Shown piece by piece: positions 1-8,323 of a stretch of DNA of 64,000 nucleotides (positions within the stretch are counted from its first letter, which is position 1; the number at the start of each line of letters is the position of its first letter). This stretch comes from Pseudorhodoferax sp965279475 (lineage in GTDB: Bacteria; Pseudomonadota; Gammaproteobacteria; Burkholderiales; Burkholderiaceae_C): contig CBDIIA010000002.1 in assembly GCA_965279475.1 (NCBI GenBank), forward strand, positions 62,001-126,000, read 5' to 3'. A program made the translations under genes and the position numbers. The notes below the pieces were generated by a model that was not told the DNA's origin, made no database searches, and worked only from the letters and a program-made list of their open reading frames with translations.

Positions 1-35
1 CTCGGCTGAAAGTCGGAATCGATAGGGGTGCGCAT
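1..35 (-). CDS. livM: LivM-type branched-chain ABC permease, N-terminal fragment (runs off the left edge)
   Basis: An ATG at 35-33 opens a frame to the window edge, reading MRTPIDSDFQP. It lies 2 bases after the livH stop, which is where livM sits in Liv operons. Only 11 codons are visible, so the assignment rests on position: LivM would be the second membrane subunit of the importer. No family motif can be seen. Confidence 0.5.
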   Translation of the reverse strand, partial: MRTPIDSDFQP

Positions 36-37
36 TT

Positions 38-967
38 CTATACCCGATCAATGATCTTCTCGCCGAACAGACCCTGAGGCCTGATCAGGAGGAAGCCCAG
101 CGCCAGCACGTACGCGAACCAGATCTCGATGCCGCCGCCGAAGAACGGCCCGAGGTAGATCTCCGACAGCTTCTCACCGACGCCGATGATCAGCCCGCCG
201 AGGATGGCGCCGGGCACCGAGGTCAGCCCGCCGAGGATCACCACCGGCAACGCCTTCAGCGCCACCAGCGACAGCGAGAACTGCACGCCGAGCTTGGAAC
301 CCCAGATGATCCCGGCGACCAGCGCCGAGAAGCCGGCGACCGACCAGACGATGACCCAGATGCGGTTCAGCGGAATGCCGATCGACTGCGCGGCCTGGTG
401 GTCGTCGGCGACGGCCCGCAGGGCGCGGCCGGTGGCGGTCTTCTGGAAGAACAGCGCAAGCAGGGCCACCAGCGCTGCCGCGATCAACGCGGAGATCAGG
501 TCTTCCTGGCTCAGCAGCAGGCCGCCCTGGAACACCTTCTCCAGCACCATCATCGGCTCCTTGGGCATGCCGATGTCGACCTTGTAGATGTCGTTGCCGA
601 ACAGCGTCTGGCCCAGGCCATCGAGGAAGTACGAGATGCCGATGGTCGCCATCAGCAGCGTCACGCCCTCCTGGTTGACCAGGCGCGACAGGCACAACCG
701 CTCGATCAACCAGGCCACGACGATCATCACGACCATCGCGCCGACGAAGGCCAGGATGTTGGCCAGCAGCAGGCTGTCGAAGCCCAGCAGCTTCGGCAGC
801 CACTCGGCGAAGCGCGCCATCGCCAGCGCCGCGAACAGCACCATCGCGCCCTGCGCGAAATTGAACACGCCCGAGGCCTTGTAGATCAGCACGAAGCCGA
901 GCGCGATCAGCGCATACAGCATGCCGGCCATCAGACCGCCAAAAAGAGTCTCTAGAAAAAAGCCCAT
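38..967 (-). CDS. livH: Branched-chain amino acid-type ABC transporter permease LivH
   Basis: Inner-membrane permease of the LivH family, 309 aa, very hydrophobic with about eight predicted membrane segments. The N-terminal stretch ALGFVLIYKASGVFNFAQG is the family hallmark. The ATG at 967-965 overlaps the livG stop by one base (TGATG), giving translational coupling; the longer open frame upstream only shadows livG. With livG, livM and the acyl-CoA ligase it forms one minus-strand operon. Because a ligase is encoded in the operon, the substrate may be an aromatic or other carboxylic acid and not an amino acid; that is inference. Confidence 0.93.
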   Translation of the reverse strand: MGFFLETLFGGLMAGMLYALIALGFVLIYKASGVFNFAQGAMVLFAALAMARFAEWLPKLLGFDSLLLANILAFVGAMVVMIVVAWLIERLCLSRLVNQEGVTLLMATIGISYFLDGLGQTLFGNDIYKVDIGMPKEPMMVLEKVFQGGLLLSQEDLISALIAAALVALLALFFQKTATGRALRAVADDHQAAQSIGIPLNRIWVIVWSVAGFSALVAGIIWGSKLGVQFSLSLVALKALPVVILGGLTSVPGAILGGLIIGVGEKLSEIYLGPFFGGGIEIWFAYVLALGFLLIRPQGLFGEKIIDRV

Positions 968-1923
968 CAGTGAGAAGTCCCCAGGTAGGCGCTGATCACA
1001 TCGGGGTTGGCACGCACTTCCTCGGGCGTGCCGTCGCCGATCTTCTTGCCGTAGTCGAGCACGACCACGCGGTCGCTGATGTCCATCACCACACTCATGT
1101 CGTGCTCGATCAGCACGACGGTGGTGCCGAACTCGTCGTTCACGTCGAGCACGAAGCGGCACATGTCCTGCTTCTCCTCGACGTTCATGCCGGCCATCGG
1201 CTCGTCGAGCAGCAGCACCTGCGGCTCCATCGCCAGCGCGCGGCCCAGGTCCACACGCTTCTGCAGGCCGTAGGGCAGCTGGCCGACCGGCGTCTTGCGG
1301 TAGGGCTGGATCTCGAGGAAGTCGATGATGTGCTCGACGAATTCGCGGTGCTGCACCTCCTCGCGTGCGGCCGGGCCGATGCGCAGCGCCTGCAGCAGGA
1401 TGTTGCTGCGCACTTTCATGTTGCGGCCCGTCATGATGTTGTCGAGCACGCTCATGCCCTTGAACAAGGCCAGGTTCTGGAAGGTGCGCGCCACGCCCAT
1501 CTCGGCCACCTGGCGCGAGTTCATGTGGCTGAAGGTCTTGCCGCGGAAGGTGATCGCGCCTTCCTGCGGGACGTAGACGCCGTTGATGCAGTTGAGCATC
1601 GAGCTCTTGCCCGCGCCGTTGGGGCCGATGATGGCGCGGATCTCGTGCTCGCGCACGTCGAACGAGATGTCGCTCAAGGCCTTCACGCCGCCGAAACGCA
1701 GGCTGATGTTCTGCACGGCCAGGATCACGTCGCCGATCTTGCGGCCGGAGGCGCCCTCACCCCTGCCCTCTCCCAGAGGGAGAGGGAGCGATACCGGCGC
1801 GGCGCTATCTCTCGCGGGAAGAGGGGACGATACCGGCGCGGCACTCTTGACTCCCTCTCCCTCTGGGAGAGGGCTGGGGGTGAGGGCTGCCTCGCGCTGG
1901 GCCGATGTCAAGACCGCGCCCAT
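967..1923 (-). CDS. livG: LivG-type ABC transporter ATP-binding protein with an in-frame repeat insertion
   Basis: Cytoplasmic ATPase of the Liv-type importer, 318 aa. It shows Walker A GPNGAGKSS near residue 100, the LivG form of the signature (LPYGLQKRVDLGRAL) near 216, Walker B VLLLDEPMAGM and the switch region LIEHDM. The ATG at 1923 overlaps the ligase stop by one base. Family members normally begin just before the equivalent of ILAVQNISLRFGG; here about 60 extra residues precede it, and most of them (low-complexity, rich in Pro, Leu, Gly and Glu) are encoded by the palindromic repeat at 1753-1887. The repeat is 135 bp, 45 whole codons, so the frame is kept. A start nearer 1735 is possible, but the coupled ATG favours the long form. 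Confidence 0.9.
   Translation of the reverse strand: MGAVLTSAQREAALTPSPLPEGEGVKSAAPVSSPLPARDSAAPVSLPLPLGEGRGEGASGRKIGDVILAVQNISLRFGGVKALSDISFDVREHEIRAIIGPNGAGKSSMLNCINGVYVPQEGAITFRGKTFSHMNSRQVAEMGVARTFQNLALFKGMSVLDNIMTGRNMKVRSNILLQALRIGPAAREEVQHREFVEHIIDFLEIQPYRKTPVGQLPYGLQKRVDLGRALAMEPQVLLLDEPMAGMNVEEKQDMCRFVLDVNDEFGTTVVLIEHDMSVVMDISDRVVVLDYGKKIGDGTPEEVRANPDVISAYLGTSH
1753..1887. repeat. REP-like element with inverted ends inside the livG reading frame
   Basis: Left arm 1753-1788 and right arm 1851-1887 are inverted near-copies (36 and 37 bases, differing around a short run of C); each also contains its own small palindrome CTCTCCCAGAGGGAGAG. Between the arms the 15-mer CGATACCGGCGCGGC occurs twice, at 1789-1803 and 1828-1842. 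Elements with ctctccc/gggagag cores are common intergenic repeats in Burkholderiales and Xanthomonas; this one lies inside a coding frame. Confidence 0.85.
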
Positions 1924-3869
1924 CACGCGGCCGCCTTCACGGACGCGAACGTGTTCGCGTCCGAGATCTTCAAGGTCGCATTCACGCTGCCCGTGCGCCC
2001 GTCCTCGAACTTCACCTGCGTCTCGATGTACTGCTCGGTCTTGCCCGCGTACAGCGCATCGACCAGCACCTGGTACTTCTCGGCGATGAAGCCACGGCGG
2101 ACCTTGTTGGTGCGGGTAAGCTCGTTGTCGTCGGCGTCCAGCTCCTTGTGCAGCACCAGGAAGCGGCTGATCTGGCTGCCGGCCAGCAGCGCGTCCTGGC
2201 TCAGGTCGGCGTTGACCTTCTCCACGCAGTCGCGCAGCAGCGTGTAGACCTCGGGTTTCTGTGCCAGGTCGGTGTAGCCGGCATAGGGCAGGTTGCGCCG
2301 CTCGGCCCAGTTGCCCACGGCGTCGAAGTCGATGTTCAGCATCACGCAGCAGCTGGCCCGCCCGTCGCCATAGGCCACGGCTTCCTTGATGTGCGGAAAG
2401 AACTTGAGCTTGTTCTCCACGTACTTGGGCGCGAACATCGCGCCGTCGTTGGCACCGCCGCGGATGCGGCCCACGTCCTTCACGCGGTCGATGATCTTCA
2501 GGTGGCCGCTCGCGTCCAGAAAGCCGGCGTCGCTGGTGTGGTACCAGCCGTCGGCGGTGAGCACCTCGGCGGTGGCCGCCGGGTTCTTGTAGTAGTGCTT
2601 CAGCAGGCCGGCCGAGCGCACCAGGATCTCGCCGTTCTCGGCGACCTGGATCTCGACGCCCTGGATCGGGATGCCCACGGTGTCGGCGCGCACCTGGTTG
2701 TCGGGCTGCAGGCAGACGAACACCGCGGTCTCGGTCGAGCCGTACAGCTGCTTCAGGTTGACGCCGATCGAGCGGTAGAAGGTGAACAGGTCGGGGCCGA
2801 TGGCTTCGCCCGCGGTGTAGGCCACGCGCACCCGCGTCAGCCCCAGGTTGTTGCGCAGCGGCCCGTAGACCAGCAGGTTGCCGATGCCGTAGAGCAGCCG
2901 GTCGCCCAGGCCGATGGGCTTGCCGTCCATGCGGTCGGGGCCGACGCGGCGCGCGACTTCCATGAAGGCGTGGAACATGCGGCGCTTCAAGGCGCCGGCG
3001 TCCTCCATGCGGATCATCACGCTGGTGAGCAGGCCCTCGAACACCCGCGGCGGCGCGAAGTAGTAGGTCGGGCCGACCTCCTTCAGATCGATCGTCACGG
3101 TCGCCGCCGACTCCGGGCAGTTCACCACGTAACCGCAGGCCAGCCACTGAGCGTAGCTGAAGATGTTCTGGCCGATCCAGGCCGGTGGCAGATAGGCCAG
3201 CACTTCCTCGGCCGAGGTCAGCCGGTCGAACGCCGCCCCGGCCTGCGCGCGGTCCAGCAGGCTGGCATGGGTGTGGACCACGCCCTTGGGGTTACCAGTG
3301 GTGCCCGAGGTGAAGAACATCGCCGCCACGTCGCCGGCGGCGCCCCGGTCGACCTCGGCGGCAAAGTAGCCAGGCTCGCGGGTGGCCAGCGCGTGGCCGG
3401 CCTCGATCAGGCTGTCGAGCGGCGCCAGGCCGCCGTCGGCGTAGTTGCGCAGGCCACGCGGGTCGTCGTAGTAGATGTGGGTGAGCGCCGGGTACGAGGC
3501 GCGCAGCTCGAGCATCTTGTCGACCTGCTCCTGGTCTTCGACCACGCACAGCCGCACCTCGGCATTGCTCAGCGGAAACAGGCATTCGGCCGCGGCCGCG
3601 TCCTGGTAGAGCGGCACGGGCACCGCACCCAGCGACTGGGCGGCCAGCATCGTCGCGTAGAGCCGGGGCCGGTTGGCTCCGATCACACACAGGTGTTCGC
3701 CGCGCTGCAGCCCGGCCGCGTGCAGGCCGCACGCCAGCTGCTCCACCAGCGACGCCATCGCCGCCCAGGTGTGCGTCTGCCAGATGCCGTACTCCTTCTC
3801 GCGCATCGCGGGCGCGTCGGGGCGCTCGGTGGCGTGCCTTCGCAACAGCTGGGGAAACGTGGTCTGCAT
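1923..3869 (-). CDS. AMP-dependent acyl-CoA synthetase (long-chain type)
   Basis: Activates a carboxylic acid to its acyl-CoA through an acyl-adenylate. It is 648 aa and belongs to the ANL superfamily: the AMP-binding motif FTSGTTGNPKG is near residues 185-197, YGSTET (A5) near 378, and the hinge region GWYHTSDAGFLDASG then KIIDRVKD near 443-468. Length and motifs resemble the long-chain synthetase group (FadD15-like). The ATG at 3869 begins MQTTFPQLL, the usual start; upstream codons look non-native. It is first in the operon with livGHM, so import and CoA activation of one substrate is likely. A 16-bp palindrome lies 92 bases upstream, next to the divergent Crp/Fnr gene. Confidence 0.92.
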   Translation of the reverse strand: MQTTFPQLLRRHATERPDAPAMREKEYGIWQTHTWAAMASLVEQLACGLHAAGLQRGEHLCVIGANRPRLYATMLAAQSLGAVPVPLYQDAAAAECLFPLSNAEVRLCVVEDQEQVDKMLELRASYPALTHIYYDDPRGLRNYADGGLAPLDSLIEAGHALATREPGYFAAEVDRGAAGDVAAMFFTSGTTGNPKGVVHTHASLLDRAQAGAAFDRLTSAEEVLAYLPPAWIGQNIFSYAQWLACGYVVNCPESAATVTIDLKEVGPTYYFAPPRVFEGLLTSVMIRMEDAGALKRRMFHAFMEVARRVGPDRMDGKPIGLGDRLLYGIGNLLVYGPLRNNLGLTRVRVAYTAGEAIGPDLFTFYRSIGVNLKQLYGSTETAVFVCLQPDNQVRADTVGIPIQGVEIQVAENGEILVRSAGLLKHYYKNPAATAEVLTADGWYHTSDAGFLDASGHLKIIDRVKDVGRIRGGANDGAMFAPKYVENKLKFFPHIKEAVAYGDGRASCCVMLNIDFDAVGNWAERRNLPYAGYTDLAQKPEVYTLLRDCVEKVNADLSQDALLAGSQISRFLVLHKELDADDNELTRTNKVRRGFIAEKYQVLVDALYAGKTEQYIETQVKFEDGRTGSVNATLKISDANTFASVKAAA

Positions 3870-3961
3870 GGCGGGTCCTGTGGCTCTCCGTTCGACGCGG
3901 CAACCGCGGCGCATGCCGGGGCTGTGGACCGGATGCTAGGGCGCACTTTGACGCCAAGGTG

Positions 3962-3977
3962 TCGTTCGAACGACAAT
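3962..3977. promoter_or_regulatory. 16-bp perfect palindrome, probable Crp/Fnr-family operator
   Basis: TGTCGTTCGAACGACA is a perfect dyad lying 92 bases from the ligase ATG and 39 bases from the divergent regulator ATG. Its 5-6-5 layout (TGTCG, six bases, CGACA) matches the geometry of CRP sites (TGTGA-N6-TCACA) with a changed half-site. The regulator next to it is a Crp/Fnr protein with a changed recognition helix. Binding is inferred. Confidence 0.7.
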
Positions 3978-4016
3978 CTAGGGGTGTCCCCTCCCCAGGA
4001 ATAACCCGGAGCCGCC

Positions 4017-4769
4017 ATGTCCCCCGACCTGCCGCTGCGCCAGCGCCAACGGCCACCCAGCAGGGCCGAACTCGATGCGATCCCGTGGCTGGCGCAACTC
4101 ACCGCACCTGAACGCGAACGCGTCGTGCCGGAGATCATCGCGGGCGATGCACTGCCGGGCGACCACGTCTGCCGCATGGGCCGGCCCGTGACCTACTGGT
4201 TCGGCGTCGTCGAAGGCCTGCTGAAGATGAGCACCGACAACGCGCAGGGCCAGACCATGACCTTCACCGGCCTGCCGTCCGGCGGCTGGTTCGGCGAGGG
4301 CACAGCCCTGAAGCGCGAGCCCTACCGCTACAACATCCAGGCACTGCGGGCGAGCGTGGTCGCCGGCCTGCCGGTGGACACCTTCCACTGGCTGCTCGAC
4401 CACTCGATCGGCTTCAACCGCTTCGTGATGAACCAGCTGAACGAGCGACTGGCCCAGTTCATCGCTGCGCGCGAGATCGACCGCCTGAACGACCCCGACG
4501 TGCGGGTCGCGCGCAGCCTGGCCTCGCTGTTCAACCCGGTGCTGTACCCCGGCGTCGGCGAGGTGCTGCGCATCACGCAGCAGGAGCTGGCCTACCTGGT
4601 GGGCCTGTCGCGCCAGCGGGTCAACGAGGCGCTGGCCGCGCTGCAGGGCCAGGGCAGCATCCGCATCGAGTACGGCGGGCTCAGAGTGCTGGATCTGGAA
4701 GCGTTGCGGACCGACGGCGCGGTGCCGCCCGGGCCTCGTCGAACGTCACCGGCCCCAGATAACGCGTGA
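4017..4769 (+). CDS. Crp/Fnr-family transcriptional regulator
   Basis: 250-aa regulator with an N-terminal cyclic-nucleotide-binding-type beta roll (about residues 25-140, with WFGEGTALKREPYRYNIQAL in place of the usual phosphate-binding cassette) and a C-terminal winged helix. The recognition region ITQQELAYLVGLSRQRVNEAL aligns with CRP: Arg180 is kept, Glu181 is Gln and Arg185 is Glu. There is no Fnr-type cysteine cluster, so the ligand is unknown. It is divergent from the ligase-livGHM operon, and the palindrome between them makes it the likely regulator of that operon. Its last 89 bases overlap the end of the convergent HD-GYP gene. Confidence 0.9.
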   Translation: MSPDLPLRQRQRPPSRAELDAIPWLAQLTAPERERVVPEIIAGDALPGDHVCRMGRPVTYWFGVVEGLLKMSTDNAQGQTMTFTGLPSGGWFGEGTALKREPYRYNIQALRASVVAGLPVDTFHWLLDHSIGFNRFVMNQLNERLAQFIAAREIDRLNDPDVRVARSLASLFNPVLYPGVGEVLRITQQELAYLVGLSRQRVNEALAALQGQGSIRIEYGGLRVLDLEALRTDGAVPPGPRRTSPAPDNA

Positions 4770-7740
4770 TGTCGACCTCGTCGATCAGTTCGGCCGCCAG
4801 GAAGCGCCGCGCATAACGCAGGTACACGCCCGAGGTCAGGAACAGGTCGAACACATCCCCGTCGATGTGCTGGCGCTTCTTGAAACCCCACAGGATCTCG
4901 ATCGCCTCGGACAGGGTCTTCGATTTCTTGTACGGGCGGTCCGACGCGGTCAGGGCCTCGAAGATGTCCGCCACCGCCATGATGCGCGCCGGCACCGACA
5001 GCTGGTCACCCGACAGCCGGCGCGGATAACCGTTGCCGGTCAGTGTCTCGTGGTGCGTGCCGGCGTATTCGGGCACCCGGCGCAGGTTCTTCGGGAACGG
5101 CATCGCGTCGAGCATCACGATGGTCTGCATGATGTGCTCGTTGATCTTGTAGCGCTCCTCCGCCGTCAGCGTGCCGCGGCTGACCGACAGGTTGTGCAGC
5201 TCGCCATGGTTGTACAGGTGCTGCGGCACATCGAGCCGGAACCCGTGGCGCGGGTCGGGCGCTGCTTCGGGCGGGCGGGCGATCAAGTGCTCGGGCTTGT
5301 CATCGAGCAGCTTCTCCAGCGCCGGCGGCGGCCGCGGCGGCACGTTGTGCAGCTGCGCCAGCGCGCCATGGGCAATGCCCAGCCGGTCGTCGAAATGCCG
5401 CCACCAGGTCTGCGCGCCGATCTGCTGCAGCCGCGTGACACGCTCGGGCGCCATGAACTCGGCCCCCAGGTTGCACTCGGCCAGGAACGCGAAATCCTCG
5501 CGCAGCACCGCCTGCCGCGCATCGCGCAGCGCGGCCGCCGCGGCGGCGTCCTGCCCGTCGAGCAGGGCCTGCAGGTAGTCGATCTGCGCATCGCGCCACA
5601 GCACCTCGAAGCGCGTGCGGATCTCGTGGATGCGGTCGTAGATGGTCTCGAGCTTGGTCGCCTTGTCGACCACGTACTCGGGCGTGGTCATCTTGCCGCA
5701 GTCGTGCAGCCAGGCGCCGACGCGGAACTCGCGCCACTCGTCGGGCGTGTGGAAACCGAAGCCGGCCAACGGCCCTTCGGTGACGCGCGTCGCCTCCTCG
5801 GCCAGCATGAAGGCCAGCTCGGGCACGCGCTCGCAATGGCTGCCGGTGTAGGGGCTCTTCGCGTCGATCGCGCCGGCGATCAGGCGCACCATCGCGTCCA
5901 TCAGGTCCTGCTGGCTCTGCACCAGCTGGTGGTTGTCGAGCGACACCGCCGCCTGCGCCGCCAGCGCCGCGGCCAGCCGGATCGACTCCTCGTCGAACGG
6001 CACGACCGCGCCGGTGGCCGGGTCCAGCGCATTCATCAACTGCAGCACACCGATCACCTCACCCTCGCGCGGCGCCAGCGGCAGCGCCAGCATCGACACG
6101 GTGCGGTAGCCGGAGCTGACGTCGAAACCGCGCGTACCGCTCAGATCGAACCGCTCTTCGGTGTAGACGTCGTCGATCACCACCGGCGCGTTGCGCAACG
6201 CGACGAAGGCCGACACGAACTGCGTGTTCTCGCGGCCGGTCTCGTCGAACAGCGGAATCTCGAACGACGGCAGATCGTCGTCGCGCGTGCGCAGCGCAAA
6301 CCGCAGCGTGCGCTGCTCGGTCACCACGTACAGCGTGACCGCGTCGCAATGCGTCAACTGCCGCGCACCCCACAGGATCTGCTGCAACAGCCCCATGCGG
6401 TCGCGTTCGCGCGACATGTTCAGGCCGGCGCTGATCAGGTCTTCCAGCTTCTGCTGCGAGGCCTTCAGCGCGTCGGTTCCCGAGCGGATCGACTCCTTCA
6501 TCAAGGCCTGCGCGTAGCCAAGCTCGTCGATCTCGCGCAGTTTCGACCGGATGCGCGGCGTCTGCGCGAAGTCCATCGCATGGATGCGCCGCGCGTCCTG
6601 CGCCAGCGCCCGCAGGCCCGACACGATGCGGTCGGTGCCGAGCAGGGCAAGCACCAGCGCCATCAGCAAGAACAGCAGGGCGAACAGCAGCATCTGGTCG
6701 CGCGCCACCAGGATGAAGCTGGAGAACTCGGACAGCGGCGCATAAGCGACGACGCGGTAGAACTGGCCGGCGTTCAGCTCCACGCCCGACTGCGCCAGCA
6801 CGTACTGCGCGCCGCCGACATCGGCCACACGCACGTCCTGCGTCCGGCCCGAGGCATCCCACGCGCCGATCGACGCGAGCACCGCGTCGCCGGTGTCCCC
6901 CAGCCGGGCCAGCGGCTGCATGCCGGGCGCCAGCTTGGCCTCGCTGCCGGTGCCCCAGGCCACCAGCCGGCCCTGCGGATCGACCAGCGCAGTGACCGAA
7001 TGCGGCGTCGACGTGAGGCCGCCGAAAAAGCGGCCCAGATCCTTCAGGTCGATGTCGGCCGCCGCGACGCCGGTGCCATCGGCCAGCCGCCTCGCCGCGG
7101 TCATGCCCAGCGCACGGGTCGATGCGAACAGGTACGGCGTCGAGAAGGTCTTGTCCGGCTGCGCGATGGCCGTCTGGTACCAGCCACGCTCGCGCGCGTC
7201 GTAGGCGGCGTCGGCATTGCGCTCGGCCAGCACGCCGCCGGTGCTGTCCAGAAAGCGCCAATGCTCGGTGCGCGTGGCGCCTTGCGGCGCCCCGCGGATG
7301 ATGCGGCTGGCGAATTGCGTGCCAGCCGGCGCGCCCAGCATCTTCTGCACCTCCGCGTCGCCACGCACGGCGATCAATTGGAAAAAGCTGCCGTCGTTCA
7401 GCGAGACGTGGTAAGCGTACAGGTGCGGATTGACGGCCAGCTCGGCCATCCAGCGCTGCCCCAGCGCGCGCTGGCCGGGGCCTTCGCGCACCTCGGCCGG
7501 GTACCCGAGTTGCGATTGCACGTCGACGAAGGCGATCGCGCGGGCGACGAATTCGGCAAAACGGTTGTTGCCCTCACGCGCCTGCTGGCCGAAGATCGTG
7601 CGCGCGCCTTCGTGCGCCATCTCCTCGAATTTCTGGAAGGCGATGCGGATCAGTGCCGCCGTCAACACGAACATCAGCAGCACGAGCGCACTGGCCAATA
7701 CCGCCTGGAGCCCCCACTTGCTGCGCAATGCGCTAATCAT
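4681..7740 (-). CDS. Membrane sensor protein with Cache-type, HAMP, GAF and HD-GYP domains
   Basis: Probable cyclic-di-GMP phosphodiesterase, 1019 aa. Membrane segments near residues 12-34 and 340-360 flank a large periplasmic Cache-like sensor domain; then come a HAMP-like linker, a GAF domain (about 425-600) and an HD-GYP domain. HDCGKM is near residue 678 and GNGYP near 901, so both signature motifs are intact. About 200 residues separate the HD motif from the HIMQT/GYP half, longer than in typical HD-GYP domains. The start at 7740 is chosen for a strong ribosome site (GTGGGAGAAGC then ATG). The 3' end overlaps the convergent Crp/Fnr gene by 89 bases. The shared upstream region of about 145 bases separates it from the divergent FecR gene. 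Confidence 0.9.
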   Translation of the reverse strand: MISALRSKWGLQAVLASALVLLMFVLTAALIRIAFQKFEEMAHEGARTIFGQQAREGNNRFAEFVARAIAFVDVQSQLGYPAEVREGPGQRALGQRWMAELAVNPHLYAYHVSLNDGSFFQLIAVRGDAEVQKMLGAPAGTQFASRIIRGAPQGATRTEHWRFLDSTGGVLAERNADAAYDARERGWYQTAIAQPDKTFSTPYLFASTRALGMTAARRLADGTGVAAADIDLKDLGRFFGGLTSTPHSVTALVDPQGRLVAWGTGSEAKLAPGMQPLARLGDTGDAVLASIGAWDASGRTQDVRVADVGGAQYVLAQSGVELNAGQFYRVVAYAPLSEFSSFILVARDQMLLFALLFLLMALVLALLGTDRIVSGLRALAQDARRIHAMDFAQTPRIRSKLREIDELGYAQALMKESIRSGTDALKASQQKLEDLISAGLNMSRERDRMGLLQQILWGARQLTHCDAVTLYVVTEQRTLRFALRTRDDDLPSFEIPLFDETGRENTQFVSAFVALRNAPVVIDDVYTEERFDLSGTRGFDVSSGYRTVSMLALPLAPREGEVIGVLQLMNALDPATGAVVPFDEESIRLAAALAAQAAVSLDNHQLVQSQQDLMDAMVRLIAGAIDAKSPYTGSHCERVPELAFMLAEEATRVTEGPLAGFGFHTPDEWREFRVGAWLHDCGKMTTPEYVVDKATKLETIYDRIHEIRTRFEVLWRDAQIDYLQALLDGQDAAAAAALRDARQAVLREDFAFLAECNLGAEFMAPERVTRLQQIGAQTWWRHFDDRLGIAHGALAQLHNVPPRPPPALEKLLDDKPEHLIARPPEAAPDPRHGFRLDVPQHLYNHGELHNLSVSRGTLTAEERYKINEHIMQTIVMLDAMPFPKNLRRVPEYAGTHHETLTGNGYPRRLSGDQLSVPARIMAVADIFEALTASDRPYKKSKTLSEAIEILWGFKKRQHIDGDVFDLFLTSGVYLRYARRFLAAELIDEVDITRYLGPVTFDEARAAPRRRSATLPDPAL

Positions 7741-7885
7741 GCTTCTCCCACACCGTGAAAAAATGCCGAGAACCCGCATGGAACGGGCGCGCAAAGGCAG
7801 CGCGCCGACTGGCGGCCCGCCCGCGCAGAGTGTATCGTTGCGCAACCCTCACCAATGTTGCAGATTACCCGCGAGATTTACGAAC

Positions 7886-8323
7886 ATGCAAACCATTCGA
7901 TCCCTGGGCTCGGCCTGCGCGCTGATGCTGGTCTGCTGCGCATCGTGGGGCCAACAAGCCGGCTACGTCAAGACCGTGACGGGTGAAGCCAACATCGTGT
8001 CGGGCGGCAAGACGGTGGCGGCCCAGGCCGGCACGCCGGTCGCGGCCGGCGATGTGATCAAGACCGGCCCGTCCGGCAGCATGGGCGTCACGCTGAAGGA
8101 CAACACGGTGATGTCGTTCGGCCCGTCGACCTCGTTCACGCTGGAAGACTATCTGTTCGCTCCCGCCAAGGGCGACCTGAAGCTGGGCGGCAAGATCGCC
8201 AGTGGCACGCTGCACTATGTGTCGGGCGCGATCGCGCACCTGAAACCCGATGCGGTGGCCTTCAAGACGCCGACCGGCATCATCGGCGTGCGCGGTACAC
8301 GTTTCGTCGTCGTCGTCGAATGA
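7886..8323 (+). CDS. Secreted FecR-domain protein
   Basis: 145 aa with an N-terminal signal peptide (cleavage near WGQQAG) followed by one FecR domain: GYVKTVTGEANIVSGG, then VGVTLKDNTVMSFGP-type sequence and the ending TPTGIIGVRGTRFVV. Unlike the iron-citrate FecR it has no N-terminal cytoplasmic anti-sigma part, so it should be periplasmic. The stop overlaps the start of the OmpA-like gene by 4 bases (ATGA). FecR-domain proteins of this short type recur beside OmpA-like lipoproteins and CHASE2 cyclases; both are neighbours here. A role in envelope sensing is inference. Confidence 0.88.
   Translation: MQTIRSLGSACALMLVCCASWGQQAGYVKTVTGEANIVSGGKTVAAQAGTPVAAGDVIKTGPSGSMGVTLKDNTVMSFGPSTSFTLEDYLFAPAKGDLKLGGKIASGTLHYVSGAIAHLKPDAVAFKTPTGIIGVRGTRFVVVVE

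Noticed and set aside
4867..7758. 963-codon plus-strand frame opposite the HD-GYP gene
   Set aside because: Composition is extremely Arg, Gln and His rich and no domain is recognisable; the minus strand encodes intact HD-GYP motifs.
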